Shown here: positions 18,592-27,861 of the stretch, piece by piece
How the letters are laid out: each line of letters opens with the position of its first letter
How positions within the stretch are numbered: position 1 is the first letter of the stretch
From: Actibacterium mucosum KCTC 23349
GTDB taxonomy: Bacteria > Pseudomonadota > Alphaproteobacteria > Rhodobacterales > Rhodobacteraceae
Length of the DNA: 64,000 nt
Direction of reading: 5' to 3'
NCBI RefSeq assembly: GCF_000647975.1
Contig: NZ_JFKE01000004.1
Span: forward strand, 372,001 to 436,000
Notes under the pieces: model-generated
Databases searched by the model: none
The model's input: only the letters and a program-made list of their open reading frames with translations
Told to the model about the DNA's origin: nothing
Made by a program: the position numbers and the translations under genes

Positions 18592-19797
18592 ATGCCCCTA
18601 TTTCGCATTCTCGCCAGCTTCTTTCTTGTAACCCTCGCCGGGATTGTACCGGCAATGGCGCAGGACGGTGGTTTGTTCGCCCCCCGCATTCTGGTTAACG
18701 ACCGGGCCATCACCAACTGGGAGGTTGAGCAACGCATCCGCCTGCTGCAACTGCTGCGCGCGCCCGGTGATCTGGAAGAAGAAGCGTTGGAGGGTTTGAT
18801 CGAGGATCGCCTTCGGCTGGATGCCGCCGTTGCCGCGGGTCTGAGCGTCACCGAGGAACAAGTGATCGACGGCATGACCGAGTTTGCCGGTCGTGCCAAT
18901 CTGGAACTGGAACCTTTTGTTGCCGCGATTGGCAGCGAGGGCGTTGATGTGCGGACCTTCCGCGATTTTGTTGCGGCCGGCGTTGCATGGCGCGCATTGG
19001 TGCAAGGTCAGTTTGGCCCGCGCGCCCAAATCACCGAGGCCGAAATCGACCGCGCGCTGGCGTTGACACAGCAGGCCGGTGCCGCGCGGGTGTTGCTGTC
19101 CGAGATTATCCTGCGGGCGGATACCCCGGCTTTTCAGGAAGAAAGCCAGGCCTTGGCCGAGCGTCTGAAAGACCAGATCAAGACGCCACAGGCCTTTGCA
19201 TCGGCGGCGCGGCGTTACTCGGTCTCGCCCTCTGCGGGCCGCAGTGGACGAATTGACTGGCTGGACCTCGCGAACCTTCCCCCTGCCCTTGCCAGCCAGG
19301 TTCTGGCGCTGGCCCCTGGCGAGGTGAGCGACCCGATTCCATTGTCGAATGCCATTGCCCTGTTCCAGCTGCGCGCGATCGAAGAGAATGACCCGGTCGA
19401 GGCCGAAGGATTGTCCGTCGACTATGCGCAGTATTTCATCCCCTCCGGCAACGTGACAGAGGCCGAGAAGGTGCGCGCCCGCGTGGACACCTGTGATGAC
19501 ATGTACGGCGTGGCACACAAGCAGCCGGAAGAACGGCTGCTGTTCTCTGGTGCGTTGGTCAGTGAATTGCAGGGCGACCTTGCCCTGACGCTTGCAAAAA
19601 TGGACCCGAACGAAACGGTCATCTTTGGGCAAGGCGTGACCATGTCGGTGCTGATGCTTTGCAGCCGCACACCGGAACTGGATATCGAAGTGGATCGTGG
19701 ACAGATCCGCAACCAGCTGTTCAACCAGCGTTTGACGGCCTATGCCGACGGTTTCCTGGCCGAGCTGCGGGCCGAGGCCATCATCCGCACTCCATGA
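18592..19797 (+). CDS. surA: Periplasmic SurA-type peptidyl-prolyl isomerase/chaperone
   Basis: A 401-aa protein with signal peptide (1-22), a SurA N-terminal chaperone domain beginning APRILVNDRAITNWEVEQR, and one parvulin (PpiC) domain at about residues 160-270 containing ASAARRYSVSPSAGRSGRIDWL. A second, degenerate C-terminal parvulin-like region includes two Cys. SurA assists outer-membrane protein folding, including LptD, whose gene is 30 bases upstream. The stop overlaps the pdxA start (ATGA). Confidence 0.9.
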   Translation: MPLFRILASFFLVTLAGIVPAMAQDGGLFAPRILVNDRAITNWEVEQRIRLLQLLRAPGDLEEEALEGLIEDRLRLDAAVAAGLSVTEEQVIDGMTEFAGRANLELEPFVAAIGSEGVDVRTFRDFVAAGVAWRALVQGQFGPRAQITEAEIDRALALTQQAGAARVLLSEIILRADTPAFQEESQALAERLKDQIKTPQAFASAARRYSVSPSAGRSGRIDWLDLANLPPALASQVLALAPGEVSDPIPLSNAIALFQLRAIEENDPVEAEGLSVDYAQYFIPSGNVTEAEKVRARVDTCDDMYGVAHKQPEERLLFSGALVSELQGDLALTLAKMDPNETVIFGQGVTMSVLMLCSRTPELDIEVDRGQIRNQLFNQRLTAYADGFLAELRAEAIIRTP

Positions 19798-20765
19798 CCA
19801 CCGCCCCCATAGCCCTGACCATGGGTGACCCTGCCGGGGTTGGCCCGGAATTGAGCCTTGTCGCCTGGCATGCCTTGCAAGATGAATTGCCGTTTTTCCT
19901 GGTCGGCGACCCGGCAGCCCTGCCCGATGGTGCAAAGTTTCAAGAGATTTCGTCGCCCGGCGAAGCCGCGTCAGCAACGTCTTTGCCCGTGTTGGCTGAC
20001 AAGATGGCGGTGCCCGCTATAGCGGGGCAGCCTGCGCTGGAAAACGCGTCGGCCGTTATTCGATGGATCGAGCGCGCGGTTGACCTGGCCCAGTCCGGCG
20101 CGGCGTCGGCCCTGTGCACCAACCCGATTTCCAAGCAGATCTTGCGCGAAGGTGCGGGCTTTGCCTATCCCGGCCACACAGAGTTTCTGGCCGCGCTGGC
20201 CGGGCAGGACGATGTGGTGATGATGCTGGCCTGCGACGCGCTGAAGGTTGTGCCGGCCACGATCCACATCCCGCTGGCCGAGGTGCCTGCGGCCCTGAAC
20301 CCGCATGACCTGCGCAGGGTGCTGGAAATCACCCACGCCGCCCTGATCCGTGATTTTGGTGTTGCCTCGCCGCGCCTTGCCGTCGCTGGTCTGAACCCGC
20401 ATGCGGGCGAAGGCGGCCATATGGGCCGTGAAGAGATCGAGTTAATCGCGCCTTTGCTGGACACGATGCGGGCCGAAGGAATGCAGATTGCCGGGCCGCT
20501 TCCGGGCGACACGATGTTTCATCCGCCCGCGCGGGCGCGCTATGATGCGGCGATATGCATGTATCACGATCAGGCGCTGATCCCGATCAAGACGCTGGAC
20601 TTTGCCGGTGGGGTGAATGTCTCGCTGGGCCTGCCATTTCTGCGCAGCTCGCCCGATCACGGCACCGCGTTTGACATTGCGGGCAAAGGCGTCGCAGATG
20701 CCTCCAGCCTGATTGCAGCGCTGCGTATGGCCAACCAGATGGCCCGCCACCGCGCTGCCGCCTGA
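19794..20765 (+). CDS. pdxA: 4-hydroxythreonine-4-phosphate dehydrogenase
   Basis: A 323-aa cytosolic enzyme of the DXP-dependent pyridoxal phosphate pathway, oxidising 4-phosphohydroxy-L-threonine. Visible signatures are [13 protein letters not shown] at the N-terminus, [11 protein letters not shown] with a metal His, [16 protein letters not shown], and [11 protein letters not shown] with the third metal His. Gene order surA-pdxA-rsmA is the same as in enterobacteria. Start overlaps the surA stop by four bases. Confidence 0.96.
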   Translation: MTTAPIALTMGDPAGVGPELSLVAWHALQDELPFFLVGDPAALPDGAKFQEISSPGEAASATSLPVLADKMAVPAIAGQPALENASAVIRWIERAVDLAQSGAASALCTNPISKQILREGAGFAYPGHTEFLAALAGQDDVVMMLACDALKVVPATIHIPLAEVPAALNPHDLRRVLEITHAALIRDFGVASPRLAVAGLNPHAGEGGHMGREEIELIAPLLDTMRAEGMQIAGPLPGDTMFHPPARARYDAAICMYHDQALIPIKTLDFAGGVNVSLGLPFLRSSPDHGTAFDIAGKGVADASSLIAALRMANQMARHRAAA

Positions 20766-20791
20766 CGGGCACTGAAAGCGAAAGGACATTC

Positions 20792-21637
20792 ATGGCTGCG
20801 ATCGATGGTCTGCCCCCTTTGCGCCAGGTTATTGCGACACATGGCCTGTCTGCCAAGAAGTCGCTGGGCCAGAATTTCCTACTGGACCTGAACCTGACCG
20901 CCAAGATTGCCCGGCAGGCCGGCGCGTTGAGCGATTGCGACGTTTTAGAGGTGGGCCCCGGCCCCGGCGGATTGACGCGTGGTTTGCTGGCCGAAGGCGC
21001 GCGCCGCGTGCTTGCCGTGGAAAAGGACGCGCGTTGCCTGCCTGCGCTGGCCGAAATTGGCGCGGCTTACCCGGGTCAGCTTGAAGTGATCAATGCCGAC
21101 GCGCTGGAATTGGACCCGCTTGCGCATCTGAACCCACCGATCCGTGTTGTCGCGAACCTGCCTTACAATGTCGGAACCGAGCTGCTGGTGCGCTGGCTGA
21201 CACCACCGCAATGGCCACCATATTGGCAGAGCCTGACGTTGATGTTTCAAAAAGAGGTGGCCGAACGGATCGTGGCGCAGCCGGGTTCAAAAGCTTATGG
21301 GCGGCTGGCAATTCTGGCGCAGTGGCGGGCCGAGGCCAAGATCGCCATGACCCTGCCGCCCGAGGCTTTCACCCCTCCGCCCAAGATTCACTCGGCCGTT
21401 GTGCATCTGACCGCGCGGGCCGAGCCGCTGTTTCCCGCGGACGCCGGCACCCTGTCGCGCGTCGTGGCCGCGGCCTTTAATCAGCGCCGCAAGATGCTGC
21501 GGGCCAGCCTGAAAGGCATTGCGCCAGGGATCGAGGATCATCTGCGCGCCGCGGGCCTTGAACCGACGATGCGGGCCGAGCAGGTGCCGATCGAAGGGTT
21601 CTGCGCCCTGGCGCGCCAGGTCAGCAACACGGGCTGA
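20792..21637 (+). CDS. rsmA: 16S rRNA (adenine1518-N6/adenine1519-N6)-dimethyltransferase
   Basis: A 281-aa SAM-dependent enzyme (KsgA) that dimethylates two adjacent adenines near the 3' end of 16S r[12 protein letters not shown] is at residues 24-32, the SAM-binding [11 protein letters not shown] at about 52-62, and the catalytic NLPYN at 122-126. The C-terminal small domain includes [14 protein letters not shown]. It is the last gene of the lptF-to-rsmA run; its start has GAAAGGA upstream. A hairpin lies just after its stop. Confidence 0.96.
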   Translation: MAAIDGLPPLRQVIATHGLSAKKSLGQNFLLDLNLTAKIARQAGALSDCDVLEVGPGPGGLTRGLLAEGARRVLAVEKDARCLPALAEIGAAYPGQLEVINADALELDPLAHLNPPIRVVANLPYNVGTELLVRWLTPPQWPPYWQSLTLMFQKEVAERIVAQPGSKAYGRLAILAQWRAEAKIAMTLPPEAFTPPPKIHSAVVHLTARAEPLFPADAGTLSRVVAAAFNQRRKMLRASLKGIAPGIEDHLRAAGLEPTMRAEQVPIEGFCALARQVSNTG

Positions 21638-21640
21638 AAA

Positions 21641-21661
21641 GGCTGCCGTTATTCGGCAGCC
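21641..21661 (-). terminator. Terminator of the DUF4167 gene with its stop codon in the loop
   Basis: The stem GGCTGCCG / CGGCAGCC is followed on the minus strand by TTTTC. The DUF4167 stop codon (21649-21651) lies in the loop, so the last four codons form one arm. It also sits just past the rsmA stop on the plus strand, where the T-run is absent. Confidence 0.75.
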
Positions 21662-22212
21662 GGTGTGTCGTTGGGGGTCTCGGACGGTTCTTCAACCGTT
21701 TTCGGTGCCTCGGAAGCCGCGGCCGTCGTCTTTTTGCGCGGGGCACGGCGACGTGGGGCGGGTTTGTTTTCCGGGGTCTCTACCACAAGGCTGTCGGCAG
21801 GTTCTTCGCCCGCTGTGTCCAGCGCGATAACCTCAGCCTCGGGCTGTGGGGCGGGTTCGGCGGGCTTTTGTTCTGCCTGCTGCTGTTCGCGTTGTTCGCG
21901 CTGCTGCTGTTGCTGCTGCTGACGCTCGCGGTTCTGCGCCTCTTGCTGTTCGCGGCGGGCTTCCTGCTCGCGCTGTGCTTCGCCCAGCAGGCGGGCGTAA
22001 TGCTCGGCATGTTGTTGGAAGTTCTCGGCGGCAACACGGTCATTGGACAAGGTGGCGTCACGGGCCAACTGGTTGTACTTGTCAATGATTTGCTGCGGGG
22101 TGCCGCGCACCTTGCCCTCGGGGCCCGAGCTGTCGAACACACGGTTGACAATATTCCCGACCGAGCGCGAACGGTTGTTCTTTGACCGCGAACGTGACTT
22201 GGATGATCTCAT
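21649..22212 (-). CDS. DUF4167 domain protein, Gln-rich
   Basis: A 187-aa protein. Residues 1-75 are the DUF4167 domain, highly conserved in alphaproteobacteria: a basic Ser/Arg/Lys start (MRSSKSRSRSKNNRSR) and RGTPQQIIDKYNQLARDA. The middle (about 80-115) is a Gln/Arg/Glu-rich low-complexity helix with runs of Gln, followed by an acidic Pro/Ala tail and a basic APRRRAPRKKT patch. The composition suggests nucleic-acid or ribonucleoprotein binding, but the function is not established. It is separated from prmC by 226 bases in which I see no gene. Confidence 0.85.
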   Translation of the reverse strand: MRSSKSRSRSKNNRSRSVGNIVNRVFDSSGPEGKVRGTPQQIIDKYNQLARDATLSNDRVAAENFQQHAEHYARLLGEAQREQEARREQQEAQNRERQQQQQQQREQREQQQAEQKPAEPAPQPEAEVIALDTAGEEPADSLVVETPENKPAPRRRAPRKKTTAAASEAPKTVEEPSETPNDTPAAE

Positions 22213-22438
22213 GTTTTCTTGGTTCCAGCCTTATCTTGGCTATCCCGACCCGTTCGGCGCCTCTTGCGCTGATGAAAAACGCAGGTCTGGGACTTTCTGG
22301 CTAACAACGCGGAGGATGCTTGAGCATCCGATCACGCGCCCTTTTGAGTAAACATGGCAATGGGTTCAAGACAAGTAAAAAAATGGGCACCCGGCGCGAA
22401 AAACACCAGTTTGCACCCTATTGGCCACGTTTTGGGGC

Positions 22439-23272
22439 TTATCCGGGCGCCTTTGCGGCAACAACCCGGTCCCTGCCATCCAGATCGTTATGAACGGTGA
22501 TCGTTTCAAGACCCGCGCGTTGCATCATGGCGCAAACAGCTGTGGCCTGGGTTGGACCGATTTCAACCATCAGGTGCCCTCCGGGAGCCAGATGCGCTGG
22601 TGCGCTGTCACAGATGGTACGGTAAGCGGACAAGCCGTCACCCTCGTCGGTAAGGGCCATACGCGGTTCGTGTTCGCGCACTTCGGGTTGCAGGGCCTGC
22701 ATCTCGTCCAAAGCGATGTAGGGCGGGTTGGAAACAATCAGATCAAACCTGCCCGTGACGCGCAGGAACCAGTCGCTTTGGCGCAGGTCCGCCCGGGTGG
22801 ACAGACCCAATGCCTTGGCATTTTCACGTGCAATGCAGAGGGCGGCATCCGACAGATCGGTCCCCAACCCCGTCGCCTCTGCGCGTTCGGCCAGCAATGT
22901 CAGCAGGATCGCCCCTGTGCCGGTGCCAAGGTCCAGCACCTTTGTGAACGCGACCTGAAGGGCGGCGGCAATCAGTGTTTCCGTTTCCGGGCGCGGGTCC
23001 AGAACGTCGGACGAAACGCGAAACGTGCGGCCATAAAAAGCGCGATGCCCAACGATATGGCTGAGCGGTTCGCGCGCAGCACGACGGGCGGCCATTGCCA
23101 GAGCGGCCTTTTGAACGTCGGCATTCAGCGGATCGCCAGCCGCCAAGGTCAACCTTGACCTGTCAACGCCCAACACTGCGGCCATGATGATCCGCGCATC
23201 ACGCGGCGCATCCGGAATGTTGGCAGCGTTCAGATGGTCGATCAGGGCGCGCAGTCCGTCCTGGACCCTCAC
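22439..23272 (-). CDS. prmC: Release factor glutamine methyltransferase
   Basis: A 277-aa SAM-dependent methyltransferase (HemK) that methylates the Gln of the GGQ motif in release factors. The catalytic SNPPYI is at about residue 183; the SAM site is [13 protein letters not shown], and the N-terminal helical domain contains the [13 protein letters not shown] substrate-binding segment. It overlaps its substrate gene prfA by four bases, the usual prfA-prmC arrangement. Confidence 0.96.
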   Translation of the reverse strand: MRVQDGLRALIDHLNAANIPDAPRDARIIMAAVLGVDRSRLTLAAGDPLNADVQKAALAMAARRAAREPLSHIVGHRAFYGRTFRVSSDVLDPRPETETLIAAALQVAFTKVLDLGTGTGAILLTLLAERAEATGLGTDLSDAALCIARENAKALGLSTRADLRQSDWFLRVTGRFDLIVSNPPYIALDEMQALQPEVREHEPRMALTDEGDGLSAYRTICDSAPAHLAPGGHLMVEIGPTQATAVCAMMQRAGLETITVHNDLDGRDRVVAAKAPG

Positions 23273-24321
23273 CCCTCCATCTCCGCCAGTTTACGAGCCT
23301 GGTCGTCGGTGATCAGGGCGTCGATCACCTCGTCCAGTTCACCGGTCATCACCTGATCCAGCTTGTAAAGCGTCAGGTTGATGCGGTGATCCGTCATGCG
23401 GCCCTGCGGGAAGTTGTAGGTGCGGATGCGTTCGGACCGGTCGCCCGAGCCGACCTGGCTCTTGCGATCGGCGCTGCGTTCGTCGTCGATGCGCTGACGT
23501 TCCAGATCGTAAAGCCGGGTGCGCAGGACCTGCATGGCGATGGCGCGGTTCTGGTGCTGTGATTTCTCGGAACTGGTGACAACAATCCCGGTGGGAATAT
23601 GGGTGATGCGCACGGCGGAATCGGTGGTGTTCACGTGCTGCCCGCCCGCGCCCGAGCTGCGCATCGTGTCGATGCGGATATCGGTGGCGGGGATGTCGAT
23701 ATCGACCTCCTCGGCCTCGGGCAACACGGCCACGGTGGCCGCCGAGGTATGGATGCGCCCGCCGCTTTCGGTGGTGGGCACGCGCTGCACCCGGTGCACG
23801 CCGCTTTCGTATTTCAGCCGGGCAAAGACGCCGTCGCCTTGCACATTTGCAACAACCTCTTTGATCCCGCCCAGCTCGCTTTGCGTTTCTTCAAGGATGT
23901 TCAGCTTCCACCCGCGCCCCTCGGCATAGCGTTGATACATGCGCAGCAGGTCGCCGGCGAACAGGGCCGCCTCGTCCCCACCGGTGCCGGGGCGGATCTC
24001 GATAATGGCGGGGCGGGCGTCGGCGGCGTCCTTGGGGATCAGCGCCAGTTGCAGCGCCTCTTCGGTGCCGGGCAGCCGGGCTTGCAGCTCGGGCAGTTCC
24101 TCCTGCGCCAGCTCGCGCATCTCGGGGTCGTCCAGCATCGCCTCGGCCTCGGCAATGTCATCGAGCAACTGGCGATATGCGGCGATCTGTTCGGCCACCG
24201 GCTTCAGCTCGGCATATTCGCGGCTGATCTGGGCGAAGTCCGCCATGTCCCCCGCGGCCAGCTTGGCCTCGAGAAACTGGAAACGCTGGGTGATCTGATC
24301 GAGTTTTTCAAACGGAACCAT
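23269..24321 (-). CDS. prfA: Peptide chain release factor 1
   Basis: A 350-aa class I release factor recognising UAA and UAG. The GGQ motif lies at residues 226-228 ([14 protein letters not shown]). The stop-codon reading tripeptide appears as Pro-Thr-Thr at 182-184, where the common form is Pro-Ala/Val-Thr; the outer residues are kept. It is coupled to prmC, which modifies the GGQ glutamine. Confidence 0.96.
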   Translation of the reverse strand: MVPFEKLDQITQRFQFLEAKLAAGDMADFAQISREYAELKPVAEQIAAYRQLLDDIAEAEAMLDDPEMRELAQEELPELQARLPGTEEALQLALIPKDAADARPAIIEIRPGTGGDEAALFAGDLLRMYQRYAEGRGWKLNILEETQSELGGIKEVVANVQGDGVFARLKYESGVHRVQRVPTTESGGRIHTSAATVAVLPEAEEVDIDIPATDIRIDTMRSSGAGGQHVNTTDSAVRITHIPTGIVVTSSEKSQHQNRAIAMQVLRTRLYDLERQRIDDERSADRKSQVGSGDRSERIRTYNFPQGRMTDHRINLTLYKLDQVMTGELDEVIDALITDDQARKLAEMEG

Positions 24322-24395
24322 GGGGTTGTTTTGCGCAAGGGCACGGCGGGGTCAAGGGGGATGCGACAGGACGGGCGATGTGATATGCTTGGCAC

Positions 24396-24686
24396 ATGAT
24401 GCGTGTTTTCTTTGTTCTTTTGCTGATGGCTGCACCTGGGTTGGCGGATGTGACCAGCCCCTCGGGCAAAACGGTCGACTGCTATTGCACCGACACCGCC
24501 GGTGGTCGGGTTGAGTTAGGGCAGAGCATTTGTCTGTACGTGGATGGCCGCGCGTTCATGGCGCGCTGCGAGATGTCGCTGAACAACCCGATGTGGCGGC
24601 CCACAGGGGATGGCTGCCTAAACTCGGGCCTGCCGCAAAGCCTGCAACCAGTTCTGGATTCGGTTCCGGTTAACGCCCAAATCTGA
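24396..24686 (+). CDS. Small exported Cys-rich hypothetical protein
   Basis: A 96-aa protein with a clear signal peptide (residues 1-17, cut after GLA) and a mature part with five cysteines: CYC at about 29-31, then Cys near 46, 58 and 73. It probably folds as a small disulphide-bonded periplasmic protein. I recognise no named family. Its last 69 bases overlap the 3' end of the convergent DUF1499 gene. Confidence 0.65.
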   Translation: MMRVFFVLLLMAAPGLADVTSPSGKTVDCYCTDTAGGRVELGQSICLYVDGRAFMARCEMSLNNPMWRPTGDGCLNSGLPQSLQPVLDSVPVNAQI

Positions 24687-25046
24687 GCGGCCCAGTACCA
24701 GATGCCCCTCGATCACCAGCCGGTCATCGATCAGGGCGATGTTTGTGACATCGGGAAACCCCCAAAAGGTTGACCGCGTCACAAAGCTCAGGTGCCTGTC
24801 TTCCAGCGATCCGGCCAGGCCCACGGTACGCGGCGTATCCTGGATCAGCGCGGCAAGGCGGGCCAGGTCCTGGATCGCCGGATCGGCGCTGTTCAGCACC
24901 GCGGCAAACCCGCCCGGCGCCGGGTATTCCCCAACATCGCGCAGCTCGGGCCGCTTGTGCCATTTCTCGGCGTCGATCTTGTAAAGGCGCACCCAGGCCA
25001 TTGCGGCCAACAGCGCAATAAGCGCCAGAATTGTCAGCGTTTTCAT
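24618..25046 (-). CDS. DUF1499 family protein
   Basis: A 142-aa protein with an N-terminal membrane anchor (residues 4-20) and a domain resembling DUF1499: HLSFVTRSTFWGFPDVTNIAL, then SRSDLGVNRNRIQNWL near the C-terminus (SDLGVNRNR seen here). DUF1499 proteins are small membrane-associated proteins of unknown function. Its start codon abuts the agmatinase stop, so the two are transcribed together. The 3' end overlaps the convergent small exported gene. Confidence 0.8.
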   Translation of the reverse strand: MKTLTILALIALLAAMAWVRLYKIDAEKWHKRPELRDVGEYPAPGGFAAVLNSADPAIQDLARLAALIQDTPRTVGLAGSLEDRHLSFVTRSTFWGFPDVTNIALIDDRLVIEGHLVLGRSDLGVNRNRIQNWLQALRQARV

Positions 25047-26009
25047 TTATTTGCCTTTCTGGCCAGCGCCCCAAAGGCAAATCAGTTCTACTATCGCATG
25101 GGCACCTGCAATGGCCGTGGCCCCTGTGGAGTCAAATGGCGGCGAGACCTCAACCACGTCGCCCCCAACCATGTTGATCCCGGCCAGCCCGCGCAAGATT
25201 GCAGCCGCCTGCGCCGAGCTGAGCCCTCCCCAGACGGGCGTACCGGTGCCCGGCGCAAAGGCAGGGTCCAACGCGTCGATGTCAAAGGTCACATAGGCCG
25301 GGGTGTCACCGACAATGTCGCGGATTTGCTTGGCAATTTCTGCCGGTGTCGACGCGTGCACGGCGGGTGCATCGATGACGTGCACGCCCATCGTGTCGGG
25401 GTTCGACGTGCGGATGCCCACCTGCACCGATCGCGACGGGTCAACCACACCGGACTTCACCGCCTTGTAGAACATCGTGCCATGGTCAATCCGGTTCATG
25501 TCGTCATCGGCCCATGTGTCGGAATGCGCGTCGAACTGGATCAGGCTGAGAGGCCCAAATTTCGCCGCGTGGGCCTGCAGGATCGGAAAGCTGACATAGT
25601 GGTCGCCGCCCATTGCAATGCAGGCTGTTCCGGCATCCAGAATGGTGGCGACATGATCGCGCAGTGCTTTGGGGAAAGCCGGAACATTTGCATAATCAAA
25701 GGCCACATCGCCGTAGTCGATGATCTGAAACGCCTCGAACGGATTCAGATTCCAGCCATAGGGGGCGTCGGCGGCCTGCAGGGCGCTGGCCTCGCGTATC
25801 GCGCGGGGGCCAAGCCGCGTGCCAGGCCGGTTTGTGACGGCCTGGTCGAAGGGTACGCCCGTGATGGCCAAATCCACCCCGTCCAGATCTTTGCCATACG
25901 ACCGGCGCAGAAAGCTTGTGACGCCGGCAAAAGTGTTCTCATTCGACATCCCGCGATTTCCAGAGGTCAGCGCCGTGTCCACCTGTGATTTCGCGTCATT
26001 CATCGCCAT
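25047..26009 (-). CDS. speB: Agmatinase / ureohydrolase
   Basis: A 320-aa arginase-fold enzyme. The manganese ligands are visible in GGDH, DAHSD and DIDALDP. The GTRLGPRAIREAS N-terminal motif is typical of agmatinases, which cleave agmatine to putrescine and urea; a guanidinobutyrase or related activity is possible. I start at the ATG at 26009, which has AGG six bases upstream; ATG 26003 is an alternative. It lies 13 bases after the flavin monooxygenase gene and directly before DUF1499. Confidence 0.85.
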   Translation of the reverse strand: MAMNDAKSQVDTALTSGNRGMSNENTFAGVTSFLRRSYGKDLDGVDLAITGVPFDQAVTNRPGTRLGPRAIREASALQAADAPYGWNLNPFEAFQIIDYGDVAFDYANVPAFPKALRDHVATILDAGTACIAMGGDHYVSFPILQAHAAKFGPLSLIQFDAHSDTWADDDMNRIDHGTMFYKAVKSGVVDPSRSVQVGIRTSNPDTMGVHVIDAPAVHASTPAEIAKQIRDIVGDTPAYVTFDIDALDPAFAPGTGTPVWGGLSSAQAAAILRGLAGINMVGGDVVEVSPPFDSTGATAIAGAHAIVELICLWGAGQKGK

Positions 26010-26022
26010 AAGGCACCTGCTG

Positions 26023-27183
26023 TCAGTCAAATTCCCGGGTTACATCATAGTCATATATCCACCGCAGCCGGTTTGTCAGCACTTGCGGCGCAATGCGACC
26101 CAACGTGCGCAAAACCACCTGCGCCGCCAGCCGTTTGGGCGGGAAAGAGATGTGGAAGTTCCGGGCGTTGGCAGCGGCAGCATCAACAAGCCGCGCGGTC
26201 CGCGGAGCACGCGCTGCCTGATAGGCCGCAAGGGCCTGCCCGGTTTCAGGGGTCGAGGACAGCGCAGCAGCCAACGCCCAAGCATCCTCGATCGCCATAT
26301 TTGCGCCCTGGGCCAGGAACGGCAGGGTCGGATGGGCCGCATCACCCAGAATCGCCGCATGCTGGTTGTGCCATTTTGGGGCCACCGGGTGGCGGAACAG
26401 CCCCCACAGATGCACTTGTTCAGCCCGCTCCAACACCGCACGCAGGCGCGGGTTGAAACTGGCGAAGGCCGCGCGCAGGTTGGCGGGATCATCGGCGTGA
26501 GACCAGCTTTCGGCGACCCAATCGCTGCGCTCTTCTACCGCAACCACGTTCAGCAACTTGCCCTCGCGCAGCGGATAAGTAACGGCATGCCGCCCCGGCC
26601 CCATATAGAGTGTTGCCTGTGCGGGCACATCTTGATCTGCGGGCACCAAAGCGCGCCAGGCCACCTGACCAGTGAAACGTGGCTTTGACGGGCCATTCAG
26701 ATGAGTGCGGACCTTTGAATGCAACCCATCGGCCCCGATCAACAGATCGGGACGGCATTGCGCACGTTGCAAAGTTGTAAGCAACAACCCACGATCATCC
26801 TCGGTCACGGTATCAACCTGCTGTAGCAGCTTGATCTGCACCCCGGCGGCCCGCACAGCTTTTTCCAGCATCGCCAGAAGGTCCGCCCGATGCACGAAAT
26901 GGTAGTTGGTCGTGGGCAGCAGCGTGACCTTGCGGTCACTTGGCCCGTCACGCAGTTCAATCGCGTTGGCCGCTACGCCGATCTTTGCAAGATCCGGGCC
27001 CAGCCCCAGCGCGTGCAGAACAGCCGCGCCGTTGGGTGAAATCTGCAACCCCGCGCCAACCTCGCGCAGCGCTTCGGACTGTTCCAGCACCCGCACCTGC
27101 GCCCCGCGCATAGCCAGTGCCAAAGCCGCCGTCAGCCCGCCAATCCCGGCCCCGACGATGGTAATGTTACGGCCGATCAGCAT
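26023..27183 (-). CDS. FAD-dependent aromatic monooxygenase (salicylate hydroxylase-like)
   Basis: A 386-aa group A flavoprotein monooxygenase. The FAD-binding GAGIGGLTAALAL is at residues 11-23, the DG motif LLIGADGLHSKV at about 155-166, and the GD motif AILGDAAHPTLPFLAQGANM in the C-terminal half. These enzymes hydroxylate aromatic acids using NAD(P)H. No ring-cleavage genes are adjacent, so the substrate is open; UbiH-like quinone hydroxylases are the main alternative but usually have a different C-terminus. Confidence 0.85.
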   Translation of the reverse strand: MLIGRNITIVGAGIGGLTAALALAMRGAQVRVLEQSEALREVGAGLQISPNGAAVLHALGLGPDLAKIGVAANAIELRDGPSDRKVTLLPTTNYHFVHRADLLAMLEKAVRAAGVQIKLLQQVDTVTEDDRGLLLTTLQRAQCRPDLLIGADGLHSKVRTHLNGPSKPRFTGQVAWRALVPADQDVPAQATLYMGPGRHAVTYPLREGKLLNVVAVEERSDWVAESWSHADDPANLRAAFASFNPRLRAVLERAEQVHLWGLFRHPVAPKWHNQHAAILGDAAHPTLPFLAQGANMAIEDAWALAAALSSTPETGQALAAYQAARAPRTARLVDAAAANARNFHISFPPKRLAAQVVLRTLGRIAPQVLTNRLRWIYDYDVTREFD

Positions 27184-27204
27184 GCCTGCCCTTTGGTTGC
27201 AAAA

Positions 27205-27232
27205 ACGGCCGGGGCGGTGGGGCCCCGGCCGT
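27205..27232. terminator. Bidirectional terminator between dksA and the monooxygenase gene
   Basis: The stem ACGGCCGGGGC / GCCCCGGCCGT is followed by a T-run on both strands (GTTTTTG on plus, TTTTTGC on minus). It ends the dksA transcript. Confidence 0.85.
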
Positions 27233-27258
27233 GTTTTTGTTTCAAACCGACCGTCGGG

Positions 27259-27681
27259 TCAGTCGTCGCGATGTACCCGCTCGCGGCGCTCGTGACGCTC
27301 TTGCGCCTCAAGGCTCAACGTGGTTGTCGGACGTGCATCCAATCGCTTCAGCGAGATCGGCTCGCCAGTATCCTGACAATAGCCATATTCACCTTCTTCG
27401 ATCCGGCGCAGCGCGCTGTCGATCTTGCCGACCAGCTTGCGCTGTCGGTCGCGAATGCGCAGTTCCAACGCACGATCGGTCTCTTCGCTGGCACGGTCGG
27501 CAATATCGGGGATATTGCGGGTGCCATCTTGCAGGCCTTCGATGGTTGTTTTGCTTTCATCCAGCAGCTCACCCTTGAGGGCATTGAGCTTGCGCCGGAA
27601 ATACTCAAGTTGACGCTCGTTCATGAACGGTTCGTCTTCAGCCGGACGGTAATCATCGGGCAAGAAAACTTCGGCTTTCAT
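27259..27681 (-). CDS. dksA: RNA polymerase-binding factor DksA with degenerate zinc site
   Basis: A 140-aa DksA. The coiled-coil tip motif is intact, Asp59 and Ala64 in NIPDIADRASEE, so the polymerase secondary-channel activity with ppGpp should be kept. The C-terminal globular region aligns with the zinc finger, but only the first cysteine remains: Cys102, Thr105, Ser123, Ala126 replace the four Cys. ARPTTTLSLEAQ shows the otherwise conserved context. Cys-poor DksA proteins are known in other bacteria as zinc-independent forms. It is monocistronic and ends at a strong terminator. Confidence 0.95.
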   Translation of the reverse strand: MKAEVFLPDDYRPAEDEPFMNERQLEYFRRKLNALKGELLDESKTTIEGLQDGTRNIPDIADRASEETDRALELRIRDRQRKLVGKIDSALRRIEEGEYGYCQDTGEPISLKRLDARPTTTLSLEAQERHERRERVHRDD

Positions 27682-27861
27682 ACCTGCTCCCTTTCGCAGG
27701 CCGGGACCACGACCATAAGTACAAAGTCGGTCACGCGGCTGTCCTGCCGGTGCGTTTATCGGAACATCTGGACATTGTCACTAGCCAATAGTCCGCTTAA
27801 AGGGAATTTGTACTGGCCCATGTCCGGCTGGGGGAACAATGTTTAGTGGAACGGAAACATT

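Noticed and set aside
18598-19977. 459-aa minus-strand open frame
   Set aside because: Antisense shadow of surA and the start of pdxA; GC-rich codons produce long opposite frames here.
22213-22438. Possible small gene in the prmC-DUF4167 gap
   Set aside because: The short frames here lack a ribosome site and recognisable features; I see only a probable promoter region.
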